A stretch of 64,000 nucleotides of DNA from Polycladomyces abyssicola (GCF_018326425.1 NZ_AP024601.1:360001-424000), one strand, 5' to 3'; shown: positions 22,200-30,734, counted from the stretch's first letter. Notes: generated by a model from the letters alone, not told the origin. A program made the numbers and translations.

Positions 22200-23398
22200 A
22201 TCCATTTCTTTCGATACGAAAAATGATGTTGCTCGGCATGTGTACCATACTCCTTTCGGGTTGTTGGGACCGGGTGGAAGTCAACGATTTGGCGTTGGTG
22301 GTGGGGATAGCGGTCGACAAAAAGGAGAATGGGAATATGGGTTTGGCTGTTCAATTGATGATTCCGCAAGCGGCGGGAGGAGGAGACACGATGGGAGGTG
22401 GAGGCGGAGGAGGAGGTGGCGCTGGCGCCAAACAAACGTACGTCGTCGCCGCGGAAGGCGTCGACGTAGCCGATGCCACTCGGAAATTGCAGGAAAAAAT
22501 CCCGCGCAGAATTTTTTGGCATCACAATACTTCCCTGATTTTCGGTGACAGGTTATTGAGAGAAGGAATCGCCGGACAGTTGGATTTTTTCGACCGTTAT
22601 TATTCTACCCGGAAACGCACTTCCGTTTTTGCCGCCAAGAGCCCGGCTTCCGCTCTTTTGCAAATTATCCCTCCTGTCGGACGAAGCAGTGCGGAAGTGA
22701 TCGACGATTTGTCAAAAACGGGGGTCGGCGCAGAAATGACCGTGAAAGATGTATTACAGATGCTGACAAGCGATTCGCACGCAGTCATTTTGCCTTGGAT
22801 TGAACAAAGCCCATCCGTTCAGGGAGACGCGGAAAAAGAGGAGCCCAGTTTGCGACTCAACGGAGTGGCCGTTCTGAAAAAAGACAAAATCGTGGGCCGG
22901 ATTGACGACAAAATCACCAGAGGCGTGTTGTGGGTGCGGAATGAAATCAAAACGGTCATTGTCACGGTCAAACCCAAAGGTAACAAGGGGGACGTATCGG
23001 TCGAACTGTTGAAGCCCAATACCCAATTGGTGCCCTCCGTCACAGCAGGCAAATGGAAAATGACCGTCCGGATCAAAGCGGAAGGGACCGTCATCCAGAA
23101 CACAACCGGTCTGGAAATGGAAAACCCCGACATCAACAAGAAATTGGAAAAGGATGTAGCACGGGATATTCAACACATTATCATGGTGGCGATGAATCAG
23201 GTCCAAAAGGGAATGAAAGCGGATGTTTTCGGTTTTGCCGATGCATTCCACCGGAAATATCCCGATAAATGGCCCGAGGTGAAGGATCGGTGGGACGAAA
23301 TATTCCCGAAAGTGGAAGTGAAAGTCGACCCCCGTGTCACTATCATGCGTCCTGGAATGAATAATGAAAGTCCCATCCCGGAGGTGAAGAAACCGTGA
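22196..23398 (+). CDS. Spore germination receptor lipoprotein C (GerAC family)
   Basis: The 400-residue protein has a lipoprotein signal with the lipobox LLSGC (Cys23), followed by WDRVEVNDLALVVGIAVDK, the standard GerAC opening. The start at 22196 follows GGAGGGAGAAGG and overlaps the B-subunit gene. An unusual Gly-rich run of about 12 glycines lies near residues 63-77, where many GerAC proteins have a short variable loop. The C-terminal domain includes the conserved helical stretch with DIQHIIMVAMNQVQK. The protein is anchored on the outer face of the spore inner membrane. Confidence 0.92.
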   Translation: MNPFLSIRKMMLLGMCTILLSGCWDRVEVNDLALVVGIAVDKKENGNMGLAVQLMIPQAAGGGDTMGGGGGGGGGAGAKQTYVVAAEGVDVADATRKLQEKIPRRIFWHHNTSLIFGDRLLREGIAGQLDFFDRYYSTRKRTSVFAAKSPASALLQIIPPVGRSSAEVIDDLSKTGVGAEMTVKDVLQMLTSDSHAVILPWIEQSPSVQGDAEKEEPSLRLNGVAVLKKDKIVGRIDDKITRGVLWVRNEIKTVIVTVKPKGNKGDVSVELLKPNTQLVPSVTAGKWKMTVRIKAEGTVIQNTTGLEMENPDINKKLEKDVARDIQHIIMVAMNQVQKGMKADVFGFADAFHRKYPDKWPEVKDRWDEIFPKVEVKVDPRVTIMRPGMNNESPIPEVKKP

Positions 23399-23622
23399 AT
23401 TGGGGAGTCATCATCGGCATCACAGTTGTCGCCATTCTGTTGGTACTGTATGAGTGGCCGAGGATCAAGCCGGGACGAAAAAAAGAAAAAGCCGCATTGA
23501 TCGGCTTGACGTTGATCGGATGGTCGCTGGCCTTAGCACTGCTGTTCGATCCGAATTTACCAGGCCCCACCCAATTGATGGATACGCTGTTTCGGCCTTT
23601 GACCCAGATCCTGCCAAAGTAG
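23395..23622 (+). CDS. Small two-helix membrane protein, probable germination receptor D subunit
   Basis: This 75-residue protein has two hydrophobic segments (about 3-18 and 36-52) separated by the basic loop PRIKPGRKKEK. Some gerA-type operons carry a small two-helix D subunit that modulates receptor function; position, size and topology fit, but the sequence gives no further proof. The GTG start overlaps the end of the C-subunit gene (GTGA) after GGAGGTGAAGAAACC. It ends only 6 bp from the convergent CBS gene. Confidence 0.7.
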   Translation: MNWGVIIGITVVAILLVLYEWPRIKPGRKKEKAALIGLTLIGWSLALALLFDPNLPGPTQLMDTLFRPLTQILPK

Positions 23623-23628
23623 GCGTGA

Positions 23629-24264
23629 TCACGGAATTCGCCGTTCTTTCACACTGAGGACGCGCAATCCTTTGTCCACAAGACGTTGCTGGATGGCGGA
23701 CAGATGGGGAGTCAGCTCGATTTTCAGCAAGATGCGGCGCGCCGCCGGATCGCCGGCATCAAACGTGGTGATGGAGATGATGTTGACATCAAAAGGTTTG
23801 ACTGCATCCACCACGTGTTCCAGTTGATGCGGCATGTCGATGACCACGCCCAACAAGAGACGGATACCTGGAATGTTTGTGCCAAAAGCGGATGACAGTG
23901 CGTTCTCGATATCACTGATCTTCACTATCCCGAGAAATGTCATCCGGTCTCCATCCACAATCGGTACAAACGGATGGCGTACGATGACGGGCAACGTTTC
24001 TTCAAAATCACTGAAAATGGTCAACGGACGAATGGGCTCCAACGTGTCGGCTACAGTACCTTCCTTCCAAGAGCGGCGGTTGTCCAAGAAGGCTTTCATC
24101 ATGTGGCCGTATCCGGTGATACCGAGAAAGCGGTTAAACCGATCGACGACGGGAATCGTATGGAGCTGATGGGCTTGCAACGTTTCGATTACCTGTTCCA
24201 AACGGGCGTCGGGCGTGACGGTCAAAATCTGTTCGCGTGGCGTTAAGCAATTTTTGATAAACAC
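23629..24264 (-). CDS. CBS-pair and ACT-domain protein, likely regulatory
   Basis: The protein of about 211 residues has two CBS motifs (about 1-55 and 70-125, with HTIPVVDRFNRFLGI and FVPIVDGDRMTFLGIVK) and a C-terminal ACT-like domain (about 135-210). CBS pairs usually bind adenine nucleotides and ACT domains bind amino acids. The GTG at 24264 was preferred over the TTG three codons earlier because it is about 10 bases from GGGGAGGA. The gene is convergent with the ger operon and marks the end of the GC-rich backbone before the accessory block. Its target is unknown. Confidence 0.8.
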   Translation of the reverse strand: MFIKNCLTPREQILTVTPDARLEQVIETLQAHQLHTIPVVDRFNRFLGITGYGHMMKAFLDNRRSWKEGTVADTLEPIRPLTIFSDFEETLPVIVRHPFVPIVDGDRMTFLGIVKISDIENALSSAFGTNIPGIRLLLGVVIDMPHQLEHVVDAVKPFDVNIISITTFDAGDPAARRILLKIELTPHLSAIQQRLVDKGLRVLSVKERRIP

Positions 24265-24273
24265 AAAACACAA

Positions 24274-24658
24274 TCCTCCCCTGTAAGATCCACATTCAAT
24301 ATATTAGGGGGAGGATTGGAGCAGAACGGAATTGAGGGAGTGAAGTTGATTTTGCCATTCCAAGAGGTACTGTGAAGTCATCTGAGCTTTTTCTTTCACA
24401 AATATGCTTTTTAGTAAATCGTTTTCAAAAAGTAATATTAAATGCCCTCAAAAATACCTCAGCCTATGTTACGAATTACGCAATGACGGGTGTTTCCTTT
24501 TTGCAACTAAGACTAAGGAACAACGGTTATGACTTTATGGTGTTCCAAACCCGAGGTTTCCGAATTAATTCAAACGAAAATCCCTAGAATACAGCCGGGA
24601 AAAGGATGTAGAATGAGAAGAGACACAAATAAAAAGGAAAAACAGAATATTTCAATAA
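24274..24658. other. Gene-free boundary segment at the left of the aromatic block
   Basis: I see no gene in this stretch. Base composition changes to clearly AT-rich from about 24370. It includes GTAATATTAAATG near 24431 and TACGAATTACG near 24470, which resemble the AT-rich operator-like sequences elsewhere in the block but are not strong matches. No integrase, tRNA or attachment repeat was found at this boundary. Confidence 0.5.
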
Positions 24659-24702
24659 TTGAAAACAAATGCACTCTTTTTTATATTACGTATTATAGGC
24701 GG
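24659..24702 (+). promoter_or_regulatory. Promoter and operator-like sequence, copy 1
   Basis: TTGAAA (24659-24664) and TATATT (24682-24687) are spaced by 17 bases. The sequence TTTATATTACGTATTATAGGCG runs from -10 outward and recurs with one mismatch, on the minus strand, upstream of the hydratase gene at 30533. Because these two promoters belong to related genes and PaaX lies between them, it is a good candidate for the regulator's binding site. Confidence 0.55.
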
Positions 24703-24737
24703 TCGTGATTAAAATGCATTGAGAAGGATGGTCGCAT

Positions 24738-24776
24738 GATTTCTGTGACGAAAGAAACGATCACCAACAACAATTA
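24738..24776 (+). pseudogene. 5' remnant of a second enoyl-CoA hydratase gene
   Basis: ATGATTTCTGTGACGAAAGAAACGATC reads MISVTKETI, matching the first codons MTSVTKETI of the intact hydratase that starts at 30533 on the other strand. The ribosome binding site and preceding GCATTGAGAAGGATGGTCGC are also homologous to the region upstream of that gene. After about 13 codons the frame ends in TAA. The rest of the gene has been lost and the break joins directly to the damaged thioesterase gene. Confidence 0.7.
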
Positions 24777-24844
24777 ACATGTTAAGATTGAGAAACCTAA
24801 TCAGGTACCGTTTCCATCCAACGTGTAATAAAGAGGTGAAGCTT

Positions 24845-25294
24845 ATGAGAACAAACAGCTTCCAATTTAGGGTGAATTGGGGCGATACAGATAAAGCTGG
24901 GATCGTCTATTACCCTAACTACTTTAAATGGTTCGATATCGCCGGGCATCAGTTTTTCTGAAGTATCGGGCTGTCCCCTTCCGAATTGGAGCAAAAAGAA
25001 CAAATCATTCTTCCGTTATTGGATGCCCGTTGCACTTTTGAGAAACCCTTGTATTACGACGATATCGCCACCATTATTACCAGTGTCGCCGAAATTAACC
25101 GGAAAACAATCCGTTTGCATCACGTCATTATGCGGGGAGACACCCGAACAGGACAAGGATATGAGTTACGTGGATGGGTTAAAAAATCGGGCAATCACTT
25201 ATCAGCAGTCCCGATCCCCGAAGAGGTACGAAAGCTGTTGGAACAAGAGAGTACCACGGAAAACGCTTTATCGGGTCCTTGGTTAATGGCGTAA
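24845..25294 (+). pseudogene. 4HBT-type acyl-CoA thioesterase, interrupted by an in-frame TGA
   Basis: The 150-codon frame matches the intact thioesterase at 36600 along its whole length and has the same length. Codon 39, AGA (Arg) in the intact copy, is TGA here (24959-24961), directly after GHQFF; the frame then continues unchanged to 25294. The Asp-containing WGDTDKAGIVYYP active-site segment precedes the stop. AGAGGTGAAGCTT precedes the ATG. It is probably a recent null allele, since the rest of the frame is intact; suppression is a less likely alternative. Confidence 0.9.
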
Positions 25295-25358
25295 ACATTG
25301 AACTATCCAACGTATCCTTATATAATGGTGCTGATCTCACTTGTGGGCAGGTTATAGT

Positions 25359-26243
25359 ATGAGACCTCGATCTTTGATGTTTACACTGTACGGTGACTAC
25401 ATTCAGTACTATGGGGAAGAAATTTGGATTGGAAGCCTAATCCGTCTGATGGGGGAATTCGGGATCTCGGAGCAGTCCGTCCGTGGAGCAACAATGAGGA
25501 TGGTCAACCAAGATCTGCTTAAGGTACGGAGAATCGGGAATAAAAGCTACTATTCATTGACGGATAAAGGAAAACGGAACATTGAAGATGGTGTTCGGAG
25601 GGTTTACTCAATCAAAAACCATAAATGGGACCGTTTATGGCGTGTACTAACCTATTCAATACCGGAAGAAAAAAGGGAGTTACGTACACAAATCCGTAAG
25701 GAACTTACGTGGCTCGGCTTTGGGTTAATTTCCAACAGCACATGGATAAGCCCTAATCCTTTAGAAGAAAAAGTAATGGACATGGTTAGGGAATATCATT
25801 TAGAACCCTATGTCTTTTTCTTCCAAACAGACTCCATCGTTTCACACGAAAACGAGGATATAATTACACGGGGATGGGATCTTGAAAAAATCGAAAATGA
25901 ATATAAACAGTTTATTCAATATTGTGAGGCTCGATATGAGGAAATAAAGCAGGCCATATATAGTGGTACCTTGAGCAATCGGGAATGTTTTAAGGAAAGA
26001 ACGATCTTGGTTCATGAATATCGAAAGTTTCTTTTTAAGGATCCGGGTTTTCCGCTGGATCTTCTTCCTCAAAAATGGAGTGGTATAAAGGCCAGAGAAC
26101 TATTTTGGAAAATTCATCAGTTGGTGTCCAATGGAGCTGTACAATTTTTTGAAGAGTGTTATCAACCAGCTCCGGACAATGAAGTATTGCCAAATCGTGA
26201 AGGTGCTATTAACCCATTTTTGGGGATTAATGTACACGTTTAG
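25359..26243 (+). CDS. paaX: PaaX family transcriptional repressor
   Basis: The 294-residue protein begins MRPRSLMFTLYGDYIQYYGEE and continues with a winged-helix segment (EFGISEQSVRGATMRM, about 35-50, then LLKVRRIGNKSYYSLTDKGK), which is the PaaX N-terminal domain. The central ferredoxin-like and C-terminal PaaX_C domains follow (LVHEYRKFLFKDPGFPLDLLP near 220). PaaX represses phenylacetate genes and is released by the aryl-CoA intermediate. The upstream TTG at 25341 is in frame, but ATG 25359 gives the typical N-terminus. A C-terminal fragment of a second copy lies at 44971. Confidence 0.9.
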   Translation: MRPRSLMFTLYGDYIQYYGEEIWIGSLIRLMGEFGISEQSVRGATMRMVNQDLLKVRRIGNKSYYSLTDKGKRNIEDGVRRVYSIKNHKWDRLWRVLTYSIPEEKRELRTQIRKELTWLGFGLISNSTWISPNPLEEKVMDMVREYHLEPYVFFFQTDSIVSHENEDIITRGWDLEKIENEYKQFIQYCEARYEEIKQAIYSGTLSNRECFKERTILVHEYRKFLFKDPGFPLDLLPQKWSGIKARELFWKIHQLVSNGAVQFFEECYQPAPDNEVLPNREGAINPFLGINVHV

Positions 26244-26274
26244 GAGTTCAATACTTAAATACTATATTAAAAGA

Positions 26275-26308
26275 TTGATCCTCCTGCACCAGAATGCAGG
26301 AGGATCAA
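26275..26308. terminator. Convergent hairpin between paaX and the CoA-transferase genes
   Basis: TTGATCCTCCTGC pairs perfectly with GCAGGAGGATCAA (13 bp). T-rich sequence follows on both strands but is not a clean T-run. It probably terminates both convergent transcripts. Confidence 0.65.
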
Positions 26309-26311
26309 ATA

Positions 26312-27100
26312 TTATTGTGGAGTTTTCACCTCTGATGTTTGTCGCTTTGTCCAAAAACCCTTAGGATCAATTGAACGAAGGACTTCAAGTTCTTCTTCTG
26401 TAGGAGGAGGAGTTTCAGAGCAATCAGGTGAGAATTGGATGTCCCATCCAGTATTTTCGATGATCTGCTCTTTGGATATCCCTGGATGAATTGTGTCGAC
26501 GATAAGAACCTTCGTAACTTTATCGGCACGTAGAATCCCCAGATTAGTAATTAATGCTTTGATTCCTCCTCTGGGAAGACCTGTTTCTTGTCGCCAACCG
26601 GGCCCCGTTCCATAACCGGGGGAAGTGATATAGTTTACATTTTTGACTAACCTTCTTTTTTCGTGAGGCATAATAACCATCAATCGATTGGAAAGACAGG
26701 CAATATCCGCAGCTCCGCCACTACCGGGCAGCTTTACTTTGGGTGAAGTATAATCACCCAGATAAGATGTATTCACATTTCCGTATTGATCAATCTCTGC
26801 TCCACCGATAAAACCGATGTCAATCAACCCTTGTTGCATTAAAAACATAAGGTTGTTGGTGGAAGTGCACCAGGAAGCTCCCGCGATATTAGCTGGATCG
26901 CCCATGGTGTACAACAATTCTTCCGGGGGTTCATCTCGGACAATTCCGCATTCAAAGAATCCGATAGCATTTGGGGCGTGTAATCGTTTTGCCACACAGA
27001 ACGCAAGCATCGGTAGACGCATACCGACAAAAACGATTTCCGAGTCTCGGATTTCTCTAGCTGCTGCAACCACCATCAATTCTTCGGTTGTATATTCCAA
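26312..27100 (-). CDS. CoA-transferase family I, beta subunit
   Basis: The protein resembles glutaconate CoA-transferase subunit B and the IpdB group: VFVGMRLPMLAFCVAKRLHAPN, GGAEIDQYGNVNTSYLGDY, KLPGSGGAADIA. The Glu in FFECG aligns with the catalytic Glu54 of glutaconate CoA-transferase B, so true transferase activity is plausible. An ATG at 27118 overlaps the alpha-subunit stop (ATGA), but GGAGGG lies inside that reading and places TTG 27100 at ideal spacing; the protein then begins MEYTTEELM. It is encoded directly after the alpha subunit. The substrate is probably a dicarboxyl- or aryl-CoA (inference). Confidence 0.85.
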   Translation of the reverse strand: MEYTTEELMVVAAAREIRDSEIVFVGMRLPMLAFCVAKRLHAPNAIGFFECGIVRDEPPEELLYTMGDPANIAGASWCTSTNNLMFLMQQGLIDIGFIGGAEIDQYGNVNTSYLGDYTSPKVKLPGSGGAADIACLSNRLMVIMPHEKRRLVKNVNYITSPGYGTGPGWRQETGLPRGGIKALITNLGILRADKVTKVLIVDTIHPGISKEQIIENTGWDIQFSPDCSETPPPTEEELEVLRSIDPKGFWTKRQTSEVKTPQ

Positions 27101-27114
27101 AGGGGTCCCTCCGT

Positions 27115-28029
27115 TCATCGATAAGCATAATTAACAGGGGCTGCAAAAAGCGGTTCCTTTACCTTTAACTTCTCAAATCGTTGTCCTAGTCGGGCAAGAT
27201 ATTCATTGTGAGAGTTTATACTGATAACCCAGGTGTTCAACCAGTTTTTAAAACCTTCCAGTTTCTTGGTTTCCCGGTGATATTCCGTAAAGAAGTCGTG
27301 ATCTCGTTTATAATAACCGGGTACCGGAGAGGGATGGGCGAATCCCGGGCAATGAACCACAGCCGTCACTTTGAATCCGGGAATCATTACACGGTTGGGA
27401 TCACTGGCTATCACTTCTTTAGGCACGATTTCTTCTGCCAGCAGAATGACCTTTCTGCTGGACATCCCTGCCTCTTGAAATAATCCAAGATTTCCCCAGA
27501 AATGGGCATTTCCTTCGATATCGGAGCGTTGAACACCCAAAATGGCGACATCGGGGTTCAAGGAAGGAACATAAACCAGCGTTTCTTCTCCCAAAGATTG
27601 CACGTGAAAACGGGGATTACTTTTTAGTAAGTCCGTTCCTAAAAGGGAACGGGTGGGAAGAAAAGGAACACCCATGGAACCGGCTAATAGAGCAAGCCCC
27701 AGAGAGAAGTTACTGTGGTCTTCTACTTCAATTCGGTGGGGAATTCCTTGTTCTATTGATCGTCGGTAGTTGTATCCCAAACCGGCGCTGACATTGCCGG
27801 ACCATGCTGCAATAATCTTTCTAGCTCTTCCTGCGCCGATTAATATATCGAACAGGATATCCGAGATAGGAGCAATTAATGTTAAGTCTTTCTTCTTTTG
27901 ACGAACAATTTCATATGCAGCGGCAAAGGGTATCATGGATTCCAGACAGGCTCCCATCACTACGGAATCTCCGTTTTGAATGTGACGGGACACTGCATCC
28001 TCCAAGGACATTATTTTCGAAGATGGCAT
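27115..28029 (-). CDS. CoA-transferase family I, alpha subunit
   Basis: The 304-residue protein has the CoA-transferase I alpha-subunit pattern: SLEDAVSRHIQNGDSVVMGA at the N-terminus, then GAGRARKIIAAWSGNVSAGLG, PFLPTRSLLGTDLL and VQRSDIEGNAHFWGNLG. It is similar to glutaconate CoA-transferase A and the IpdA group. AAGGGAGGAATAAT precedes the ATG. It forms a two-gene unit with the beta subunit and lies downstream of the ligase and hydratase on the minus strand. A 31-codon remnant of a second copy lies at 36479. Confidence 0.85.
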   Translation of the reverse strand: MPSSKIMSLEDAVSRHIQNGDSVVMGACLESMIPFAAAYEIVRQKKKDLTLIAPISDILFDILIGAGRARKIIAAWSGNVSAGLGYNYRRSIEQGIPHRIEVEDHSNFSLGLALLAGSMGVPFLPTRSLLGTDLLKSNPRFHVQSLGEETLVYVPSLNPDVAILGVQRSDIEGNAHFWGNLGLFQEAGMSSRKVILLAEEIVPKEVIASDPNRVMIPGFKVTAVVHCPGFAHPSPVPGYYKRDHDFFTEYHRETKKLEGFKNWLNTWVISINSHNEYLARLGQRFEKLKVKEPLFAAPVNYAYR

Positions 28030-28048
28030 ATTATTCCTCCCTTGAACC

Positions 28049-29632
28049 TTAAGCTTTGAAGGGGACAGAGTCAGCTAGGCTTCTTAATTTAAAACGCTGA
28101 ATTTTACCGTTAGCTGTTTTGGGTAGTTCGTCGATAAATTCCAGTTCCTTTGGGCATTTGTACGATGCCAGCTTCTGTTTCACAAACTCCTTCAGTTCTT
28201 CTTTCATGGCCTCGGAGCTTTCAAATCCTTCCTTCAACACGACATAAGCCTTGGTTCGTACTAAGTTTTCTTTATCTGTAATCCCGATGACAGCGGCTTC
28301 AATCACAGCTTCATGCTGGAGCAATACACCCTCAATCTCAACCGGTGAAACCCAGATTCCTCCAACCTTCATCATGTCATCCGATCGTCCGCAATACCAG
28401 AAATACCCTTCCTCATCCCGATAATACTTGTCCCCTGTGTGGAACCATTCCCCGATAAAGCGACGCTTGTTCTCATCGTGAAGATTCCAGTAACAATGGG
28501 CAATGCTGTCCCCTTTTATCAACAGGTCGCCCACCTCGTTGGGAGGAAGTTCTTGCCCTTGTTCGTCCGTAATCTTTGCTTCGTAACCGGGAACCAACTT
28601 GCCTGAGCTACCCACCTTGATATCTCCGATGCGATTGGAAATGAAAATATGAGTGGCTTCTGTTGAACCAATTCCATCTAAGATATCAACACCAAACATT
28701 TTTTTCCATTTCTCGTAAATGACAGAGGGCAAAGGCTCTCCCGCTGATACACAGATACGGATAGAAGAGAGATCATATTGTTTTCTGGTTTGTTGTGCCC
28801 AGTTGATCATTGCGCCGTATAGAGTTGGGACACCAAAAAAGATTGTAGGGCGATATCGCTCGATTGTATGGAAGACATTTTCTGGTATTGGGCGTTCCCG
28901 CATCAGGACAGTCGAGGCACCGCAACCTAAAGGAAAATACGCGCCATTACCCAAACCGTAAGCGAAAAAGAGTTTAGATGCCGAGAAGGTGATATCTTCT
29001 TCTGACATGTTTAGGACCTGTTTGGCGTAATGGTCTAAGGCGTACTCCATGTCGTGCTGAAGGTGAATAATCCCTTTCGGGCTGCCGGTGCTGCCTGAAC
29101 TGAACAGCCAAAAAGCAGTGTCGTCTTTTACAGTGTGGGCCGATTCCAATAACCCAGACTCCTCTTCCATCCATCGGGAGTAAGGTATTACTTCTCTTTT
29201 ATCCACAGTATCTCCAATCACTACCACGTGTTGGAGATAATGAAAGCGCTTTCTTAAATGCTTGATTTTTTCCCAAAGATCTTCGTGGGCGATGCATACT
29301 TTTGAGCGACTGTTGTTAAGAAAATACTCATAATCGGTAGGATGCAACATCGTATTAACCGGTACCGGTACTGCCCCTATTTTGATGGCACCGAAAAAGG
29401 AAGCGATAAATTCGGGCGAGTCATGGCACAGTAAAAGGATACGATTTTCCAGGTCAACCCCTAAGCTCTTTAGCCCGTTTCCGGTTTTATTGGTCATCTC
29501 CTGCAATTCTTTGTAACTAACTTGCCGGTCTTCAAAATAAATTGCCGTTTTGTCTCCTCGCCCTTGTTCCACGTTTTCATCAATAAAACGTGTGGCTGCA
29601 TTGTAGGGAATACCTATACCCCGGTAGTACAT
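28049..29632 (-). CDS. Benzoate-CoA ligase family AMP-forming ligase (copy 1)
   Basis: The 527-residue member of the acyl-adenylate superfamily has the P-loop FSSGSTGSPKG (about 170-180), the ATP-contact DGIGSTEATHIF, the hinge CGRSDDMMKVGGIWVSP and the C-terminal lysine region KTANGKIQRF. The overall sequence type is that of benzoate/aryl-acid-CoA ligases rather than PaaK (about 430 residues). ATG 29632 gives the same opening (YYRGIGIPYNAATRF) as its paralogue at 34861. It activates an aromatic or related acid to its CoA thioester; the exact substrate is not readable. Confidence 0.87.
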   Translation of the reverse strand: MYYRGIGIPYNAATRFIDENVEQGRGDKTAIYFEDRQVSYKELQEMTNKTGNGLKSLGVDLENRILLLCHDSPEFIASFFGAIKIGAVPVPVNTMLHPTDYEYFLNNSRSKVCIAHEDLWEKIKHLRKRFHYLQHVVVIGDTVDKREVIPYSRWMEEESGLLESAHTVKDDTAFWLFSSGSTGSPKGIIHLQHDMEYALDHYAKQVLNMSEEDITFSASKLFFAYGLGNGAYFPLGCGASTVLMRERPIPENVFHTIERYRPTIFFGVPTLYGAMINWAQQTRKQYDLSSIRICVSAGEPLPSVIYEKWKKMFGVDILDGIGSTEATHIFISNRIGDIKVGSSGKLVPGYEAKITDEQGQELPPNEVGDLLIKGDSIAHCYWNLHDENKRRFIGEWFHTGDKYYRDEEGYFWYCGRSDDMMKVGGIWVSPVEIEGVLLQHEAVIEAAVIGITDKENLVRTKAYVVLKEGFESSEAMKEELKEFVKQKLASYKCPKELEFIDELPKTANGKIQRFKLRSLADSVPFKA

Positions 29633-29662
29633 ACCAACCCCCGCCTTTTTGTGAAAGCATAG

Positions 29663-29704
29663 GCAATACCGGTCGTAACGGATTCCTGTTACGACCGGTA
29701 TTGC
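29663..29704 (-). terminator. Perfect 17-bp hairpin between hydratase and ligase genes
   Basis: GCAATACCGGTCGTAAC pairs perfectly with GTTACGACCGGTATTGC around eight bases. No T-run follows on the minus strand. A related hairpin (CAATATCGGTCT/AGACCGGTATTG) with a T-run follows the duplicated hydratase fragment near 44890, so this is probably a decayed terminator or a processing/attenuation site within the minus-strand operon. Confidence 0.5.
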
Positions 29705-29726
29705 ATGGAAAGTAATTTTCAGGTCA

Positions 29727-30533
29727 TCAGACACCCTTCCAATTCGGTTGCCGTTTTTCCAAAAACGCACTCAAGCCTTCTTGGGCATCTTCAGAACGGA
29801 ACAGCAGGTTCTGAAGTTCTCCTTCATAACGGATAGCCACATTGAGAGGCATCTCTTTACCGTTCATGATGGAAAGTTTAATATTGGAGACGGCGTAGGT
29901 AGCACTCTTCACAAGTTTCTTGGCATATTCTAACGTCTTTTGCCGCACTTCGTTTTGGGGGAAGACTTTGTTAATGATTCCTGCTTCCAACGCTTCCTGC
30001 GGTGTCAACAGCTCTCCGGTAATGCAGAGATCCAATGCTTTGGAATACCCGATGAGACGTGACAGCCTTTGGGTTCCACCAGTGCCGGGGAGAACGCCCA
30101 GAGCAACCTCAGGAAGCCCCACTTTCCCGGCTGTATCCCCCATGAAACGCAGGTCACAGCCCATGGCCAGTTCCAGTCCCCCACCTACTGTATGTCCTTC
30201 CAGACAGGCAATATAGACTTGTGGAGAGCGGGCCATTTTGTCCAGCGTTTCGTTGCAGAATAAGCAGAATTGGGTTTTTGTTCGGGGATCGCAGGATCGT
30301 AGGTAGTTGACATCCGCTCCTGCAGAGAAAAATTTGGGTGTGTCGCTGATCAGAACGGCCACTTTTATATCGTGATCAAATCGGATATCGTCAATGGCGT
30401 TGTTCAATTCGCGGTAGAAGTCGAGGTTGTAAGTATTGGTCTTGTTGATGCTAAAGTGAATTTCAGCAATTCCGTCTTCTTTGGTGACGGTTACATATTT
30501 GTTGCCGATTGTTTCTTTCGTCACAGAGGTCAT
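29727..30533 (-). CDS. Enoyl-CoA hydratase/isomerase family protein (copy 1)
   Basis: This 268-residue crotonase has the oxyanion segment FFSAGADVNYL (about 68-78) and both glutamates of hydratases: one in GGGLELAMGCD and one in GLPEVALG before PGTGGTQRL. It is strikingly similar to the hydratase at 33932 along its length, including the unusual TQFCLFCNETLDK. Such crotonases in aryl-CoA pathways may act as hydratases, isomerases or ring-opening hydrolases; which applies here is unknown. GAGGAGGATGATCGT precedes the ATG. Confidence 0.85.
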   Translation of the reverse strand: MTSVTKETIGNKYVTVTKEDGIAEIHFSINKTNTYNLDFYRELNNAIDDIRFDHDIKVAVLISDTPKFFSAGADVNYLRSCDPRTKTQFCLFCNETLDKMARSPQVYIACLEGHTVGGGLELAMGCDLRFMGDTAGKVGLPEVALGVLPGTGGTQRLSRLIGYSKALDLCITGELLTPQEALEAGIINKVFPQNEVRQKTLEYAKKLVKSATYAVSNIKLSIMNGKEMPLNVAIRYEGELQNLLFRSEDAQEGLSAFLEKRQPNWKGV

Positions 30534-30573
30534 ACGATCATCCTCCTCAATACATTTTGTTGACTATCGCCTT

Positions 30574-30625
30574 TAATACGTAATATAAAGCTATGGGCTT
30601 TCTGTTTTCAATGGCTCAAATATTC
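30574..30625 (-). promoter_or_regulatory. Promoter and operator-like sequence, copy 2 (minus strand)
   Basis: On the minus strand TTGAAA is followed after 18 bases by TATATT and then ACGTATTAAAGGCG. The 22-base sequence TTTATATTACGTATTAAAGGCG differs at one position from the sequence at 24681-24702. It drives the minus-strand hydratase-ligase-CoA-transferase unit. Confidence 0.55.
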
Positions 30626-30734
30626 GATTATTTCATTAAATTATCCCCTTTCCTCTGTCTACGTCTTTATTCCAGCTTCATGCTAGGTTTTTCGTAATGA
30701 AACGCAGATAATAGGGAGCAAAAATCAGGATCAT

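Noticed and set aside
24372-24587. 71-codon ORF at the left boundary of the aromatic block
   Set aside because: No Shine-Dalgarno and composition like non-coding AT-rich DNA.
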